Below are positions 51,131 to 59,074 of a stretch of 64,000 nucleotides of DNA, piece after piece (positions within the stretch are counted from its first letter, which is position 1; the number at the start of each line of letters is the position of its first letter). The stretch comes from Massilia sp. Mn16-1_5 (lineage in GTDB: Bacteria; Pseudomonadota; Gammaproteobacteria; Burkholderiales; Burkholderiaceae_D): positions 62,001-126,000 of the forward strand of contig NZ_PPXQ01000004.1 of the NCBI RefSeq assembly GCF_004798585.1, written 5' to 3'. A program made the translations under genes and the position numbers. Below the pieces are notes generated by a model that saw only the letters and a program-made list of their open reading frames with translations, made no database searches and had not been told where the DNA came from.

Positions 51131-51769
51131 TCAAGCAGCGAGCCAGTGCTCCAGCGCGTCGATCACCACTGCATCGTTCGGATGGATTGCCACCTGCCGG
51201 AGTTGCGCCAATGGAACAAGATGCACCGCCTGCGACTCCCAGCCCATGCGTGCCGGGGTGCCGCCGACGCGGCGCGCGACGTAGTAGCGGGTGTGGGTTT
51301 GGGTCCGTGTCGCGTCGAGCAGGAAGCCGACGATGCGGATCTGCAGCCCCGACTCTTCGTAGGCTTCGCGAACGCTGGCGCAGGGCAGGCTGGTGCCGGG
51401 ATCGACGCGGCCCTTCGGGAAGGTCGCCGCGTAGCCGCCGAAGCGGTTCGATGGTGCGACCAGCCATACGCGGCCGTCGTCTTCCAGGATTACCGCGCCC
51501 GCTGCGGCCGCGTAGCCGGGCTTCAGGATGTAGCGCGGCTCGTCCAGGTCAGGATAGACGGCGCAGGCGCTCCATTCCTGGCTCGTGGCCGGCGCATCGT
51601 CCCAAGGTGAGAGCGGAATGCCGTTCAGTACCGCGGGCAGGGCGCCGCCGGGGACGACGGTCGCGACCTGGGCCGGATCATCCCAGGCGGCAAGCGAGGT
51701 CGGCGTGGAAGGCTGGCGGATCACGACGGCGTCGCCGTCGTCGTTGGGGAAGGGGTGAAAGGTGGGCAT
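51131..51769 (-). CDS. NUDIX hydrolase
   Basis: A 212-residue protein with a ~85-residue N-terminal extension and a NUDIX domain from about residue 85. The Nudix box is Gly120 to REAYEESGL (134-142), with the usual PKGRVDPG start; the first glutamate position of the canonical GX5E is not obvious. It would hydrolyse a nucleoside-diphosphate-linked substrate; specificity cannot be told. The ATG at 51769 is 11 bp after the haemoglobin stop, so the two are likely co-transcribed. The longer frame overlapping the haemoglobin gene is rejected. Confidence 0.85.
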   Translation of the reverse strand: MPTFHPFPNDDGDAVVIRQPSTPTSLAAWDDPAQVATVVPGGALPAVLNGIPLSPWDDAPATSQEWSACAVYPDLDEPRYILKPGYAAAAGAVILEDDGRVWLVAPSNRFGGYAATFPKGRVDPGTSLPCASVREAYEESGLQIRIVGFLLDATRTQTHTRYYVARRVGGTPARMGWESQAVHLVPLAQLRQVAIHPNDAVVIDALEHWLAA

Positions 51770-51780
51770 AGTTCGCGGGC

Positions 51781-52155
51781 TCACGCCACTTCGAGACGGC
51801 CGAAGAAGCCGTACTGCAGGCTGGCGGCGATGCGCCGCGCCGCCGCCATGAATCCTTCCGCCACCTCGGGCTGGAACAGGCGCCGCACGTGGCTTTCGAA
51901 CAGGCTTAGCCAGCGCCGGAAGTGCTCGGGCTCGATGCCCTGCAGGGCCATATGCTTGCCGTAGACATTGCCCTTGAATTCGGCGCTGGAGAGCATCACG
52001 GAGCACCAGAAGTCGACCATGCGGGCCAGGTGGGGCTCCCAGTGGTCGCCGATGGCGGTGTCGAAGACCGGTTGCAGCAGGCTGTCGCGGCGGATGTCGG
52101 CGTAGAAGTCGTGGACGAGAGTGGTGATCGCGTCGCGGGTGGGTTCGGTATACAT
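51781..52155 (-). CDS. Group III truncated haemoglobin
   Basis: A 124-residue globin from the ATG at 52155. Group III features are visible: FDTAIGDHWEPHLARMVDFWCSVML with the Trp-rich E helix, and PEHFRRWLSLF with the proximal His78. These proteins bind oxygen, nitric oxide or sulfide-type ligands and are often linked to NO stress or low oxygen. A TTG start at 52185 is possible but less likely. Upstream neighbour is the divergent monooxygenase gene. Confidence 0.88.
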   Translation of the reverse strand: MYTEPTRDAITTLVHDFYADIRRDSLLQPVFDTAIGDHWEPHLARMVDFWCSVMLSSAEFKGNVYGKHMALQGIEPEHFRRWLSLFESHVRRLFQPEVAEGFMAAARRIAASLQYGFFGRLEVA

Positions 52156-52293
52156 GATGCAGTGTGTCAAGCAGGGATGAGGCAAGCTTACCGGGAGAGT
52201 GCGATGGTCCGCGCTCCCAACATCGGCATTCTCTCATGGCATAATCGCATTCGGCGCCAAGCGCGCACTTTACGTCAACAAAGAAAGACATCC

Positions 52294-52593
52294 ATGGTCC
52301 TCGAAAGCGCCGAACTCCTGATCAAACCCGGCATGGAAGCCGAATTCGAAGCCGCCGCGCGCCTGGCCACGCCGCTGTTCCAGCGCGCCCGCGGCTGCGC
52401 AGGCATGCAGCTCCAGCGCGGCATCGAGAATCCGCGCGCCTACCGGCTGCTGGTGCGCTGGCAGACGGTGGAGGACCATAACGTCCACTTCCGCGGCAGC
52501 GAGGATTTCCAGGAGTGGCGGCGGCTGGTCGGGTACTGCTTCGATGGTGCGCCCAGCGTCAGCCACCTGGAGACGGTGCTCGAGGGCTTCTAA
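52294..52593 (+). CDS. Antibiotic biosynthesis monooxygenase (ABM)-domain protein
   Basis: A 99-residue dimeric alpha/beta-barrel protein. The pattern LESAELLIKPGMEAEFEAAA at the start and RLLVRWQTVEDHNVHFRGSEDFQEWRRLVG in the middle matches small ABM-fold proteins. Such proteins cleave haem, oxidise quinol-like compounds or have no known catalysis. ATG 52294 follows AAGAAAG. It lies 3 bp before the next gene, probably in one transcript. Confidence 0.85.
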   Translation: MVLESAELLIKPGMEAEFEAAARLATPLFQRARGCAGMQLQRGIENPRAYRLLVRWQTVEDHNVHFRGSEDFQEWRRLVGYCFDGAPSVSHLETVLEGF

Positions 52594-52596
52594 GTC

Positions 52597-53283
52597 ATGT
52601 GCGTGAATTATCGTCCGCCCACGCCCGAGCAGTTCGGCACGCTGGGCGCCTTTAGCGATTTGCCGAAGGACTGGCACTGGCCGGAGGAGACCTGGAAGGA
52701 TTACGTTGCGCCTATCCTGCGCCGTGACGCCCACGGCCGGCTGGAAGCGCGCCTGGCGACCTATGGCATGGTGCCGCGACGACGGATTCCGCCCGAGGTC
52801 AAACCTTTCGATACGATGAATGCGCGCGCCGAGTCGATCGGTGAACGGCGTTCGTTTGCGCTGGCCTGGCGCCGGCTGCAGCTGTGCGCGGTGCCGATGG
52901 CGTGGTTCTATGAGCCATGCTACGAGAGCGGGCGCGCGGTGCGGCATGGGATCGGGATGGCGGACGAGTCGCTGTTCTTCGTGGCGGGCTTGTGGCGCGA
53001 CTGGCCGGAGGAGGATGGGACGGCTTCGACTTCGTTCACGCAGATTACGATCAATGCGGATGAGCATCCGCTGATGAAGCGGATGCACAAGCCGGAAGAT
53101 GAGAAGCGGTCGCTGGTGATTTTGCCGCGGGATGAGGTGGATGAGTGGCTGGGATGTACGGATCTGGAGGTGGCGCGCAGCTTTTTGCGGCATTATCCGG
53201 CGGAGATGATGCGGGAGTGGGCGGCGCCGAGTGCGCCGGTGCGCAAGGCGCCGGCGCTGTCACTCAACCTGGAGCTGTTCTAA
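52597..53283 (+). CDS. SOS response-associated peptidase (SRAP/YedK/HMCES type)
   Basis: A 228-residue SRAP protein. Cys2 (MCVNYRPP) becomes the catalytic thiol after Met removal. Also visible are NARAESI (Asn), the Glu of AWFYEP, and the INADEHPLMKRMHK histidine region; all belong to the abasic-site crosslinking centre. These proteins shield abasic sites in single-stranded DNA. The last ~60 codons use unusual GAT/GCG/GGG-rich codons, a mild compositional shift. Follows the ABM gene by 3 bp. Confidence 0.9.
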   Translation: MCVNYRPPTPEQFGTLGAFSDLPKDWHWPEETWKDYVAPILRRDAHGRLEARLATYGMVPRRRIPPEVKPFDTMNARAESIGERRSFALAWRRLQLCAVPMAWFYEPCYESGRAVRHGIGMADESLFFVAGLWRDWPEEDGTASTSFTQITINADEHPLMKRMHKPEDEKRSLVILPRDEVDEWLGCTDLEVARSFLRHYPAEMMREWAAPSAPVRKAPALSLNLELF

Positions 53284-53297
53284 ATAGATCGCGAATA

Positions 53298-53336
53298 GCC
53301 CACGCTGACTACCGCGTGGGCATGCCCACCCTACAA
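53298..53336. repeat. REP-like palindromic repeat
   Basis: GCCCACGC...GCGTGGGC forms a stem followed by ATGCCCACCCTAC. The segment CGCGTGGGCATGCCCACCCT, with TACA after it, is nearly the inverse of 31338-31360. It lies between convergent genes. Confidence 0.6.
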
Positions 53337-53339
53337 AAC

Positions 53340-53359
53340 CCGATGCGGAACCGCATCGG
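53340..53359. terminator. Bidirectional hairpin terminator
   Basis: CCGATGCGG (53340-53348) and CCGCATCGG (53351-53359) form a perfect 9-bp stem with a 2-nt centre. On the plus strand ATTCTTCT follows; on the minus strand GTTTTG follows. It serves both the SRAP gene and the convergent indolepyruvate oxidoreductase. Confidence 0.75.
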
Positions 53360-53369
53360 ATTCTTCTCG

Positions 53370-56300
53370 TCAACCTGCGCGACGGATCTGGATGACGTTG
53401 GCCGGCGCCTTGAACTGCTCGACCAGGCGCTTCTGCTCGTCGCGTACCTTCTCCAGGTTCGCCAGCTTGACGTGCCCATAGCCGCGGATCTTCTCCGGCA
53501 GCTGCGCCAGCTTCAACGCCGCCTCGCGGTTATGCAGCGTCAGGTTCGATGCGAAAGTCTGCACCAGCGCGATGTAGTCGTCGCGCAGCGCGCGCTCGGT
53601 GCGGCGCTCGTCGGTGTAGCCGAACAGGTCGAAAGGCGTCGCGCGCAGGAACTTCAGGTGGCGCAGCACTTCGAAGCCCTTCATCATCCAGGGGCCGAAG
53701 CTGCGCTTGGCGGGGATGTCGGTGCCCGGGCGCTTCTTGGACACCAGCGGCGCGGCCAGGTGGAACTGTAGGGTGTAGTCGCCGTCGAACTGCTCGGCGA
53801 TCATCTTTCGGAAGGCCGGGTCGGCATGCAGGCGCGCGACTTCGTACTCGTCCTTGTAGGCCATCAGTTTATAGAGGCTGCGCGCCACCGCGCGGGTGAT
53901 CGGCAGCTTCGAGGTGTCGCCTGCCACCTCGCGCTCCTTGCGCTCCACGGCATCTACCAGCTCCACATAGCGCTGCGCATACGCGGCGTCCTGGTAGGCC
54001 GTCAGCTGCTCGCGGCGGAAGGCCACCATCTCTTCGAGCGACTTCGGCGCGGCGAACTGGATGATCTTCGCATCCGAGCGCTTCAGGCGCGCCAGCGCGT
54101 CCTTGTCGGCGGCCAGCACGCGGCCGACGGTGAAGGCGCGCTTGTTCATGTCGATCGCGACGTTGTTCAGTTCGATGGCGCGCATCATCGCCGGCAGGCC
54201 GACCGGGATCAGGCCGAGCTGCCAGGCATAGCCCATCAGGAGGATGTTGGCGACGATCGAGTCGCCCAGCACCTCGAGCGCCACGTCCTGCGCGTTCAGC
54301 ACGAAGGTGCCGGCTTCGCTGCCGGAGGCGCGCAGCTTGGCCAGCAGTTCTTCCTTCGGCACGATGGCGTCCGGATTGGCGGTAAAGTCGGCGGTCGGGA
54401 TCTCACGCTCGTTGGCCACCACGCGGGTGACCTCGCGCTGCATCACCGCCAGCGCGTCCGGCATCGCGGCCACGACCAGGTCGCAGGCGAGGATGGCGTC
54501 GGCCTGCTGCAGGTCGATGCGCACCTGGTTCAGGTGCGCCGGCGAGGCGGCCAGGCGCACGTGCGACATCACGGCGCCGCCTTTCTGGGCGAAGCCCATG
54601 AAGTCCAGGGTCGAGGCGCCTTTGCCTTCCAGGTGCGCGGCCATCGTGATCAGGGCGCCCACCGTCACCACGCCGGTGCCACCGACGCCGGCGACTAGCA
54701 TCTCGAACGGGCGCGCGAAGTCGTGCCCTGCGGGCAGAGGATGCTTGGCGAGGATCGCTTCCAGGTCGGCCAGCGTGATCGTCGCCGCGGCAGGCTTACG
54801 CAAGGTCCCGCCCAGCACCGATACAAAACTCGGGCAGAAGCCTTCGACGCAGGAATAATCCTTGTTGCAGGAGGATTGCTCGATCTGGCGCTTGCGGCCC
54901 AATTCGGTTTCCAGCGGCAGGATCGACAGGCAGTTCGACTGCACGCCGCAGTCGCCGCAGCCTTCGCAGACGGCCGGGTTGATCACCATGCGCTTCGCGG
55001 GATCGGGGAATTCGACGTGGCCGTTCTTGTTCTTCTTGCGGCGGCGGCGCTTCTCGGCGGCGCAGGTCTGGTCGTAGACCAGCACCGTCACGCCCTGCAT
55101 CTCGCGCATCTGGCGCTGGATGGCATCGAGTTCGCTGCGATGGTGCACCTCGACGCCTTCGGGCAGCTTGATGCCTTCGTATTTCTCCGGCTCGTCGGTG
55201 ACGACCACGGCGTGGGCCGCGCCTTCGCTGACGACCTGCTGCAGGATCTGCGGCACGGTCAGCTTGCCGTCCACCGGCTGGCCGCCCGTCATGGCGACCG
55301 CGTCGTTGTACAGGATCTTGTAGGTGATGTTGGTGCGGGCGGCGATGGCCTGGCGGATGGCCAGGTAGCCGGAGTGATAATAGGTGCCGTCGCCCAGGTT
55401 CTGGAACACGTGCTTCTCGTTCGTGAAGCGCGAGGCGGCGACCCAGGGCACGCCTTCGCCGCCCATCTGAGTCAGGCTGACAGTCGAGCGGTCCATCCAG
55501 GTCGCCATGAAGTGGCAGCCGATGCCGGCCAGGGCGCGGCTGCCCTCGGGGACCTTGGTCGAGGTGTTGTGCGGGCAGCCCGAGCAGAAATAGGGCGTGC
55601 GCTTGACGCCGTCGCCCTTGTTCGACAGGGCCTCGGCCTTGCAAAAGCTGGGCAGGTGCTGCTCCAGCGCCAGCGCCGGGAAGCGCGGCGCCAGCCAGTG
55701 AATCAGGGCCGGCGCGATGCGCGAAGGGCGCAGCTCGCCCAGGGCGGAAAGCAGCGGTGCGCCATCGAGGCGGGTCTTGCCGAGGATGGCCGGGCGCGAT
55801 TCGGCCGGCAGGTTGTAGAAGGCGCTTTTCAGCTGCTCTTCCATGACCGCGCCTTTTTCCTCGACCACGAGGATCTCTTTCAAGCCTTGTGCAAAGGCGA
55901 GCAGGCGCGTGCGCTCCAGCGGGTAGGTGAGGCCGGGCTTGTAGATGCGCACGCCGAGTTCTTCCAGGCGCGATGTGGAGAGGCCCATGCGCTCGAGCGC
56001 TTCCATCAGGTCGAGATAGGCCTTGCCGGCGCTGATGATGCCGACTTGCGCGTTCGGTGCGGCGACGACAGTGCGGTCGATCGAATTGACGGCGGCGAAG
56101 GCGGCGACGGCGCGCAGCTTTTCTTCCAGGCGCGCTTCGAGTGCGAGGCTGGGAAGGTCGGGCCAACGCATGTGCAGGCCGTCCGCTGGAGGCACATAGT
56201 CGGGCTTGGCGGCGAAGGGAGCCGGCAGGCCGGCTTCGATGACGGCGCCGCCTTCCACCGTTTCCGAGATCGCCTTGAAGCCGACCCAGTTGCCGGTGAA

Positions 56301-56918
56301 GCGCGACATGGCCCAGCCGTACAGGCCGAAGGCCGTGTATTCCTCGATGTTCGCGGGATTAATGACGGGCATCGACCAGGCCATCATGACCTGCTCGCTC
56401 TGGTGCGGCATCGAAGAAGAGACGCAGCCGTGGTCGTCGCCGAGCACGACCAGCACCCCGCCGAGCGGCGAGCTGCCGTAGGTATTACCGTGCTTGAGTG
56501 CGTCGCCGGCGCGGTCCACGCCCGGTCCCTTGCCGTACCACATCGCGAACACGCCATCGACCTTGCGCTGCGGGTCGGCGCCGACCTGCTGGGTGCCCAG
56601 CACGGCGGTGGCGCCCAGCTCCTCGTTGATCGCCGGCAGGAATTCGATGTCGTGTGCCTGCAGCACCTTGCTCGCGCGCCAGGCTTCCTGGTCGACCGCG
56701 CCCAGCGGCGAGCCGCGGTAGCCGCTGATGAAGCCGGCGGTATTCAGGCCGGCACGTGCGTCCATGCGCTTTTGCATGATGGCGATCCGCAGCAGGGCCT
56801 GGGTGCCGGTGATGAACACGCGGCCGTCCTCGCACACGAGGTTGTCGTCGAGGCGGTAGTCGGGATAGACGAGGCCGGCTGGCTGCTGCGGATTGAAATG
56901 CTTCGGGATGTCTCCCAT
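53370..56918 (-). CDS. Indolepyruvate ferredoxin oxidoreductase, single-chain (IorA-IorB fusion type)
   Basis: A 1182-residue 2-oxoacid:ferredoxin oxidoreductase. The N-terminal thiamine/transketolase-like part includes GFISGYRGSPLGAVD (about residues 65-80). The ThDP domain holds FCSGCPHNTSTKVPEGS and GIGCHFMATWMD. A 4Fe-4S segment CEGCGDCGVQSNC is about residue 650-665, and the C-terminal gamma-type domain starts near VAGVGGTGVVTVGAL. The enzyme decarboxylates aryl-pyruvates (from Trp, Phe, Tyr) to aryl-acetyl-CoA. Divergent from an Lrp regulator that probably controls it. Confidence 0.92.
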   Translation of the reverse strand: MGDIPKHFNPQQPAGLVYPDYRLDDNLVCEDGRVFITGTQALLRIAIMQKRMDARAGLNTAGFISGYRGSPLGAVDQEAWRASKVLQAHDIEFLPAINEELGATAVLGTQQVGADPQRKVDGVFAMWYGKGPGVDRAGDALKHGNTYGSSPLGGVLVVLGDDHGCVSSSMPHQSEQVMMAWSMPVINPANIEEYTAFGLYGWAMSRFTGNWVGFKAISETVEGGAVIEAGLPAPFAAKPDYVPPADGLHMRWPDLPSLALEARLEEKLRAVAAFAAVNSIDRTVVAAPNAQVGIISAGKAYLDLMEALERMGLSTSRLEELGVRIYKPGLTYPLERTRLLAFAQGLKEILVVEEKGAVMEEQLKSAFYNLPAESRPAILGKTRLDGAPLLSALGELRPSRIAPALIHWLAPRFPALALEQHLPSFCKAEALSNKGDGVKRTPYFCSGCPHNTSTKVPEGSRALAGIGCHFMATWMDRSTVSLTQMGGEGVPWVAASRFTNEKHVFQNLGDGTYYHSGYLAIRQAIAARTNITYKILYNDAVAMTGGQPVDGKLTVPQILQQVVSEGAAHAVVVTDEPEKYEGIKLPEGVEVHHRSELDAIQRQMREMQGVTVLVYDQTCAAEKRRRRKKNKNGHVEFPDPAKRMVINPAVCEGCGDCGVQSNCLSILPLETELGRKRQIEQSSCNKDYSCVEGFCPSFVSVLGGTLRKPAAATITLADLEAILAKHPLPAGHDFARPFEMLVAGVGGTGVVTVGALITMAAHLEGKGASTLDFMGFAQKGGAVMSHVRLAASPAHLNQVRIDLQQADAILACDLVVAAMPDALAVMQREVTRVVANEREIPTADFTANPDAIVPKEELLAKLRASGSEAGTFVLNAQDVALEVLGDSIVANILLMGYAWQLGLIPVGLPAMMRAIELNNVAIDMNKRAFTVGRVLAADKDALARLKRSDAKIIQFAAPKSLEEMVAFRREQLTAYQDAAYAQRYVELVDAVERKEREVAGDTSKLPITRAVARSLYKLMAYKDEYEVARLHADPAFRKMIAEQFDGDYTLQFHLAAPLVSKKRPGTDIPAKRSFGPWMMKGFEVLRHLKFLRATPFDLFGYTDERRTERALRDDYIALVQTFASNLTLHNREAALKLAQLPEKIRGYGHVKLANLEKVRDEQKRLVEQFKAPANVIQIRRAG

Positions 56919-57005
56919 GTGATCTCCAGTATTTTTTCCTTGTGCGGACGCGCGCGTGCGCCCGCGGGGCTGGAACCATCTTATTGAATTCGTCAGAATT
57001 AATTT

Positions 57006-57057
57006 GCCGGTTTTTGCTTCCGTGGGGCTAGAATAGGCAAACCATTTCTAAACCGGC
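57006..57057. promoter_or_regulatory. Inverted repeat GCCGGTTT/AAACCGGC in the Ior-Lrp divergent region
   Basis: GCCGGTTT (57006-57013) and AAACCGGC (57050-57057) flank the probable promoter just before the Lrp start. The region also has GAATTC...GAATT symmetry. Likely operator for the Lrp protein, controlling itself and the divergent oxidoreductase. Confidence 0.4.
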
Positions 57058-57064
57058 AGAAAAA

Positions 57065-57532
57065 ATGGCAAATCCTACCCTCGACAAGCAATCCATCAAG
57101 ATCCTGCGTGAATTGCAGGCCAACGGCCGCATTCCCTCCGCCGAGCTGGCCGAACGGGTGGGGATGTCGACCTCTCCCTGCTGGCGGCGCCAGAAGGAGA
57201 TGGAGGAGACCGGTGTCATCGAACGCTATGTCGCACTCGTGAATCGGAGGAAAGTAGGCTTGTCGGTGATCTGTTTCCTGCACATCTCGCTGACCGGGCA
57301 TACCGAGGGCACCGTCAAAACCTTCGAGGACGCGATGAACGTGCGACCCGAAGTGCTCGAGTGCTACGAAGTCACCGGCACTTTCGACTACACGGTCAAG
57401 ATGGTGTTCTCCTCGATGGACGATTACCACGACTTCCTGCACAACGTACTGGTCAAGCTGCCCGGCATCTCGCAGATCAATACCAGCGTCGCCCTGCGCG
57501 AAGTGAAGTACGAGACGGCTTTACCGCTCTAA
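57065..57532 (+). CDS. Lrp/AsnC family transcriptional regulator
   Basis: A 155-residue Lrp-type protein: N-terminal helix-turn-helix (about residues 5-62, LDKQSIKILRELQANGRIPSAELAERVGMSTSPCWRR split over two helices) and a C-terminal RAM effector domain (about 70-150, ending VALREVKYETALPL). Lrp proteins bind amino acids. Its divergent position 146 bp from the indolepyruvate oxidoreductase suggests response to aromatic amino acids or their oxoacids. Downstream MFS gene follows after 90 bp. Confidence 0.9.
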   Translation: MANPTLDKQSIKILRELQANGRIPSAELAERVGMSTSPCWRRQKEMEETGVIERYVALVNRRKVGLSVICFLHISLTGHTEGTVKTFEDAMNVRPEVLECYEVTGTFDYTVKMVFSSMDDYHDFLHNVLVKLPGISQINTSVALREVKYETALPL

Positions 57533-57622
57533 ATTTTTGCCCCGCTGTGTTTCCCATTGCACGGTTCCGAGGGGATATTTACGCGACACTGGCGGCAACG
57601 GGCCAAGGAGGCGCGCATTCAC

Positions 57623-58954
57623 ATGGAGAACAACACGATGTCCGCATCAACAGTCACCGTGGAGCAGGGCATCCACATCGCCGGCGTCGGCCGCTTCCAG
57701 TACCGGCTGTTCCTGATCTTCGGCCTGGTGTGGATGGCCGACGCCATGCAGGTGCTGTCGATCGGCTTCAGCGCGCCCTCGATCGCGAAGACCTTCGGTG
57801 TCAATGTCCCGCAGGCGCTCGAGACCGGCACCCTGTTCTTCGTCGGGATGCTAATCGGCGCCTTCGGCTTCGGGCGCCTGGCCGACCGCATCGGCCGCCG
57901 GCCGGTCCTGATGGCAGCGGTGCTGGTCGATGCCTGCTTCGGCGTGGCGTCGGCCTTTGCGCCCGATTTCACCTGGCTGCTGGTGCTGCGCTTCCTCACC
58001 GGGATCGGCGTCGGCGGCACGCTGCCGGTCGATTACACGATGATGGCCGAGTTCCTGCCCGCCGAGCGGCGCGGGCGCTGGCTGGTGCTGCTGGAGTCCT
58101 TCTGGGCGGTCGGCACCATCCTGCTGGCCGTGCTGGCGCTGATTGCGCTGCGCTGGGGTGACGACGCCTGGCGCGTGATCTTTTTTGTCACCGGGATTCC
58201 GGCCCTGGTCGGGGTCGTGCTGCGCCTGTCGATCCCGGAGTCGCCCATGTACCTGAACCGCAGCGGCAACGCGGAAGGCGCGCGCGCCGTGCTGGAGCGG
58301 ATCGCGCGCGTCAACGGCACCGATGCGGCCATCCCGGCCTTGCAGCCCGAGCATCCCGTCAAGCGTTCGCTGGCCGCGCTGTTCGACGGCAGCCTGCGCC
58401 GGCGCAGCGTGGCCCTGTTCCTGGCCTGGGCGCTGATCTCGATCGCCTATTACGGCGTGTTCGTCTACCTGCCGGTGCGCCTGAGCGCGGAAGGTTTCGG
58501 CTTCATGCGGGGGCAGGAATTCCTGATTTTGCTGGCGCTGGTGCAGCTGCCGGGCTTTGCGCTCTCGGCCTACGGCGTGGAGCGCTGGGGTCGCAAACCG
58601 ACCCTCGTCGGCTTCCTGCTGCTGAGCGCCGTGGGCTGCCTGTGCTACAGCCTGGGCAGCACGACGCCGGTGGTGGTCGGCTCGACCCTCCTGATGAGTT
58701 TTGCGCTGCTGGGCACCTGGGGCGCGCTGTACGCCTTCACCCCGGAAGTCTATCCGACCGAGCTGCGCGCCAGCGGCATGGGCACGGCAGGGGCGGTCGC
58801 GCGTTTCGGCGGCCTGTTCGCGCCCGCCATCGTCGCGCCCGTGATGGCGACCCGGTTCACGCTCGCGCTGGCGATGCTGGCCGCCTTCCTGGCCGCGGGA
58901 GCGGTGGCGATCCTGTGCGTGGACGTCGAGTCGCGCAACCGCGCGCTGGAGTAA
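57623..58954 (+). CDS. MFS transporter, aromatic acid/sugar porter-like
   Basis: A 443-residue transporter with 12 predicted helices. Motifs of the metabolite:H+ symporter group are present: GFGRLADRIGRRPVL between helices 2 and 3, FLTGIGVGGTLPVDYTMMAEFLPAERRGR, and YAFTPEVYPTELRASGMG. Start 57623 follows AAGGAGG; ATG 57638 is an alternative. Substrate unknown; an organic or aromatic acid fits the neighbouring aryl-pyruvate pathway. Membership of the Lrp regulon is possible. Confidence 0.88.
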   Translation: MENNTMSASTVTVEQGIHIAGVGRFQYRLFLIFGLVWMADAMQVLSIGFSAPSIAKTFGVNVPQALETGTLFFVGMLIGAFGFGRLADRIGRRPVLMAAVLVDACFGVASAFAPDFTWLLVLRFLTGIGVGGTLPVDYTMMAEFLPAERRGRWLVLLESFWAVGTILLAVLALIALRWGDDAWRVIFFVTGIPALVGVVLRLSIPESPMYLNRSGNAEGARAVLERIARVNGTDAAIPALQPEHPVKRSLAALFDGSLRRRSVALFLAWALISIAYYGVFVYLPVRLSAEGFGFMRGQEFLILLALVQLPGFALSAYGVERWGRKPTLVGFLLLSAVGCLCYSLGSTTPVVVGSTLLMSFALLGTWGALYAFTPEVYPTELRASGMGTAGAVARFGGLFAPAIVAPVMATRFTLALAMLAAFLAAGAVAILCVDVESRNRALE

Positions 58955-58986
58955 AAGGACCTTGGTCGCAATGGCGATGTTGATTA

Positions 58987-58992
58987 TATAAT
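58987..58992 (+). promoter_or_regulatory. Candidate -10 element for the PAS-GGDEF-EAL gene
   Basis: TATAAT lies in a short AT-rich pocket (58980-59002), 82 bp before the start at 59075. No good -35 is evident at 17 bp (TTGGTC is 19 bp away), so confidence is limited. Confidence 0.35.
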
Positions 58993-59074
58993 TGACATAT
59001 CGGCTAGAAGGGCGGGGCGGCCGACACCGTGTCTGCCATAGGCGGAACCTCGTCCAACACATCCAGTAAAGCCG

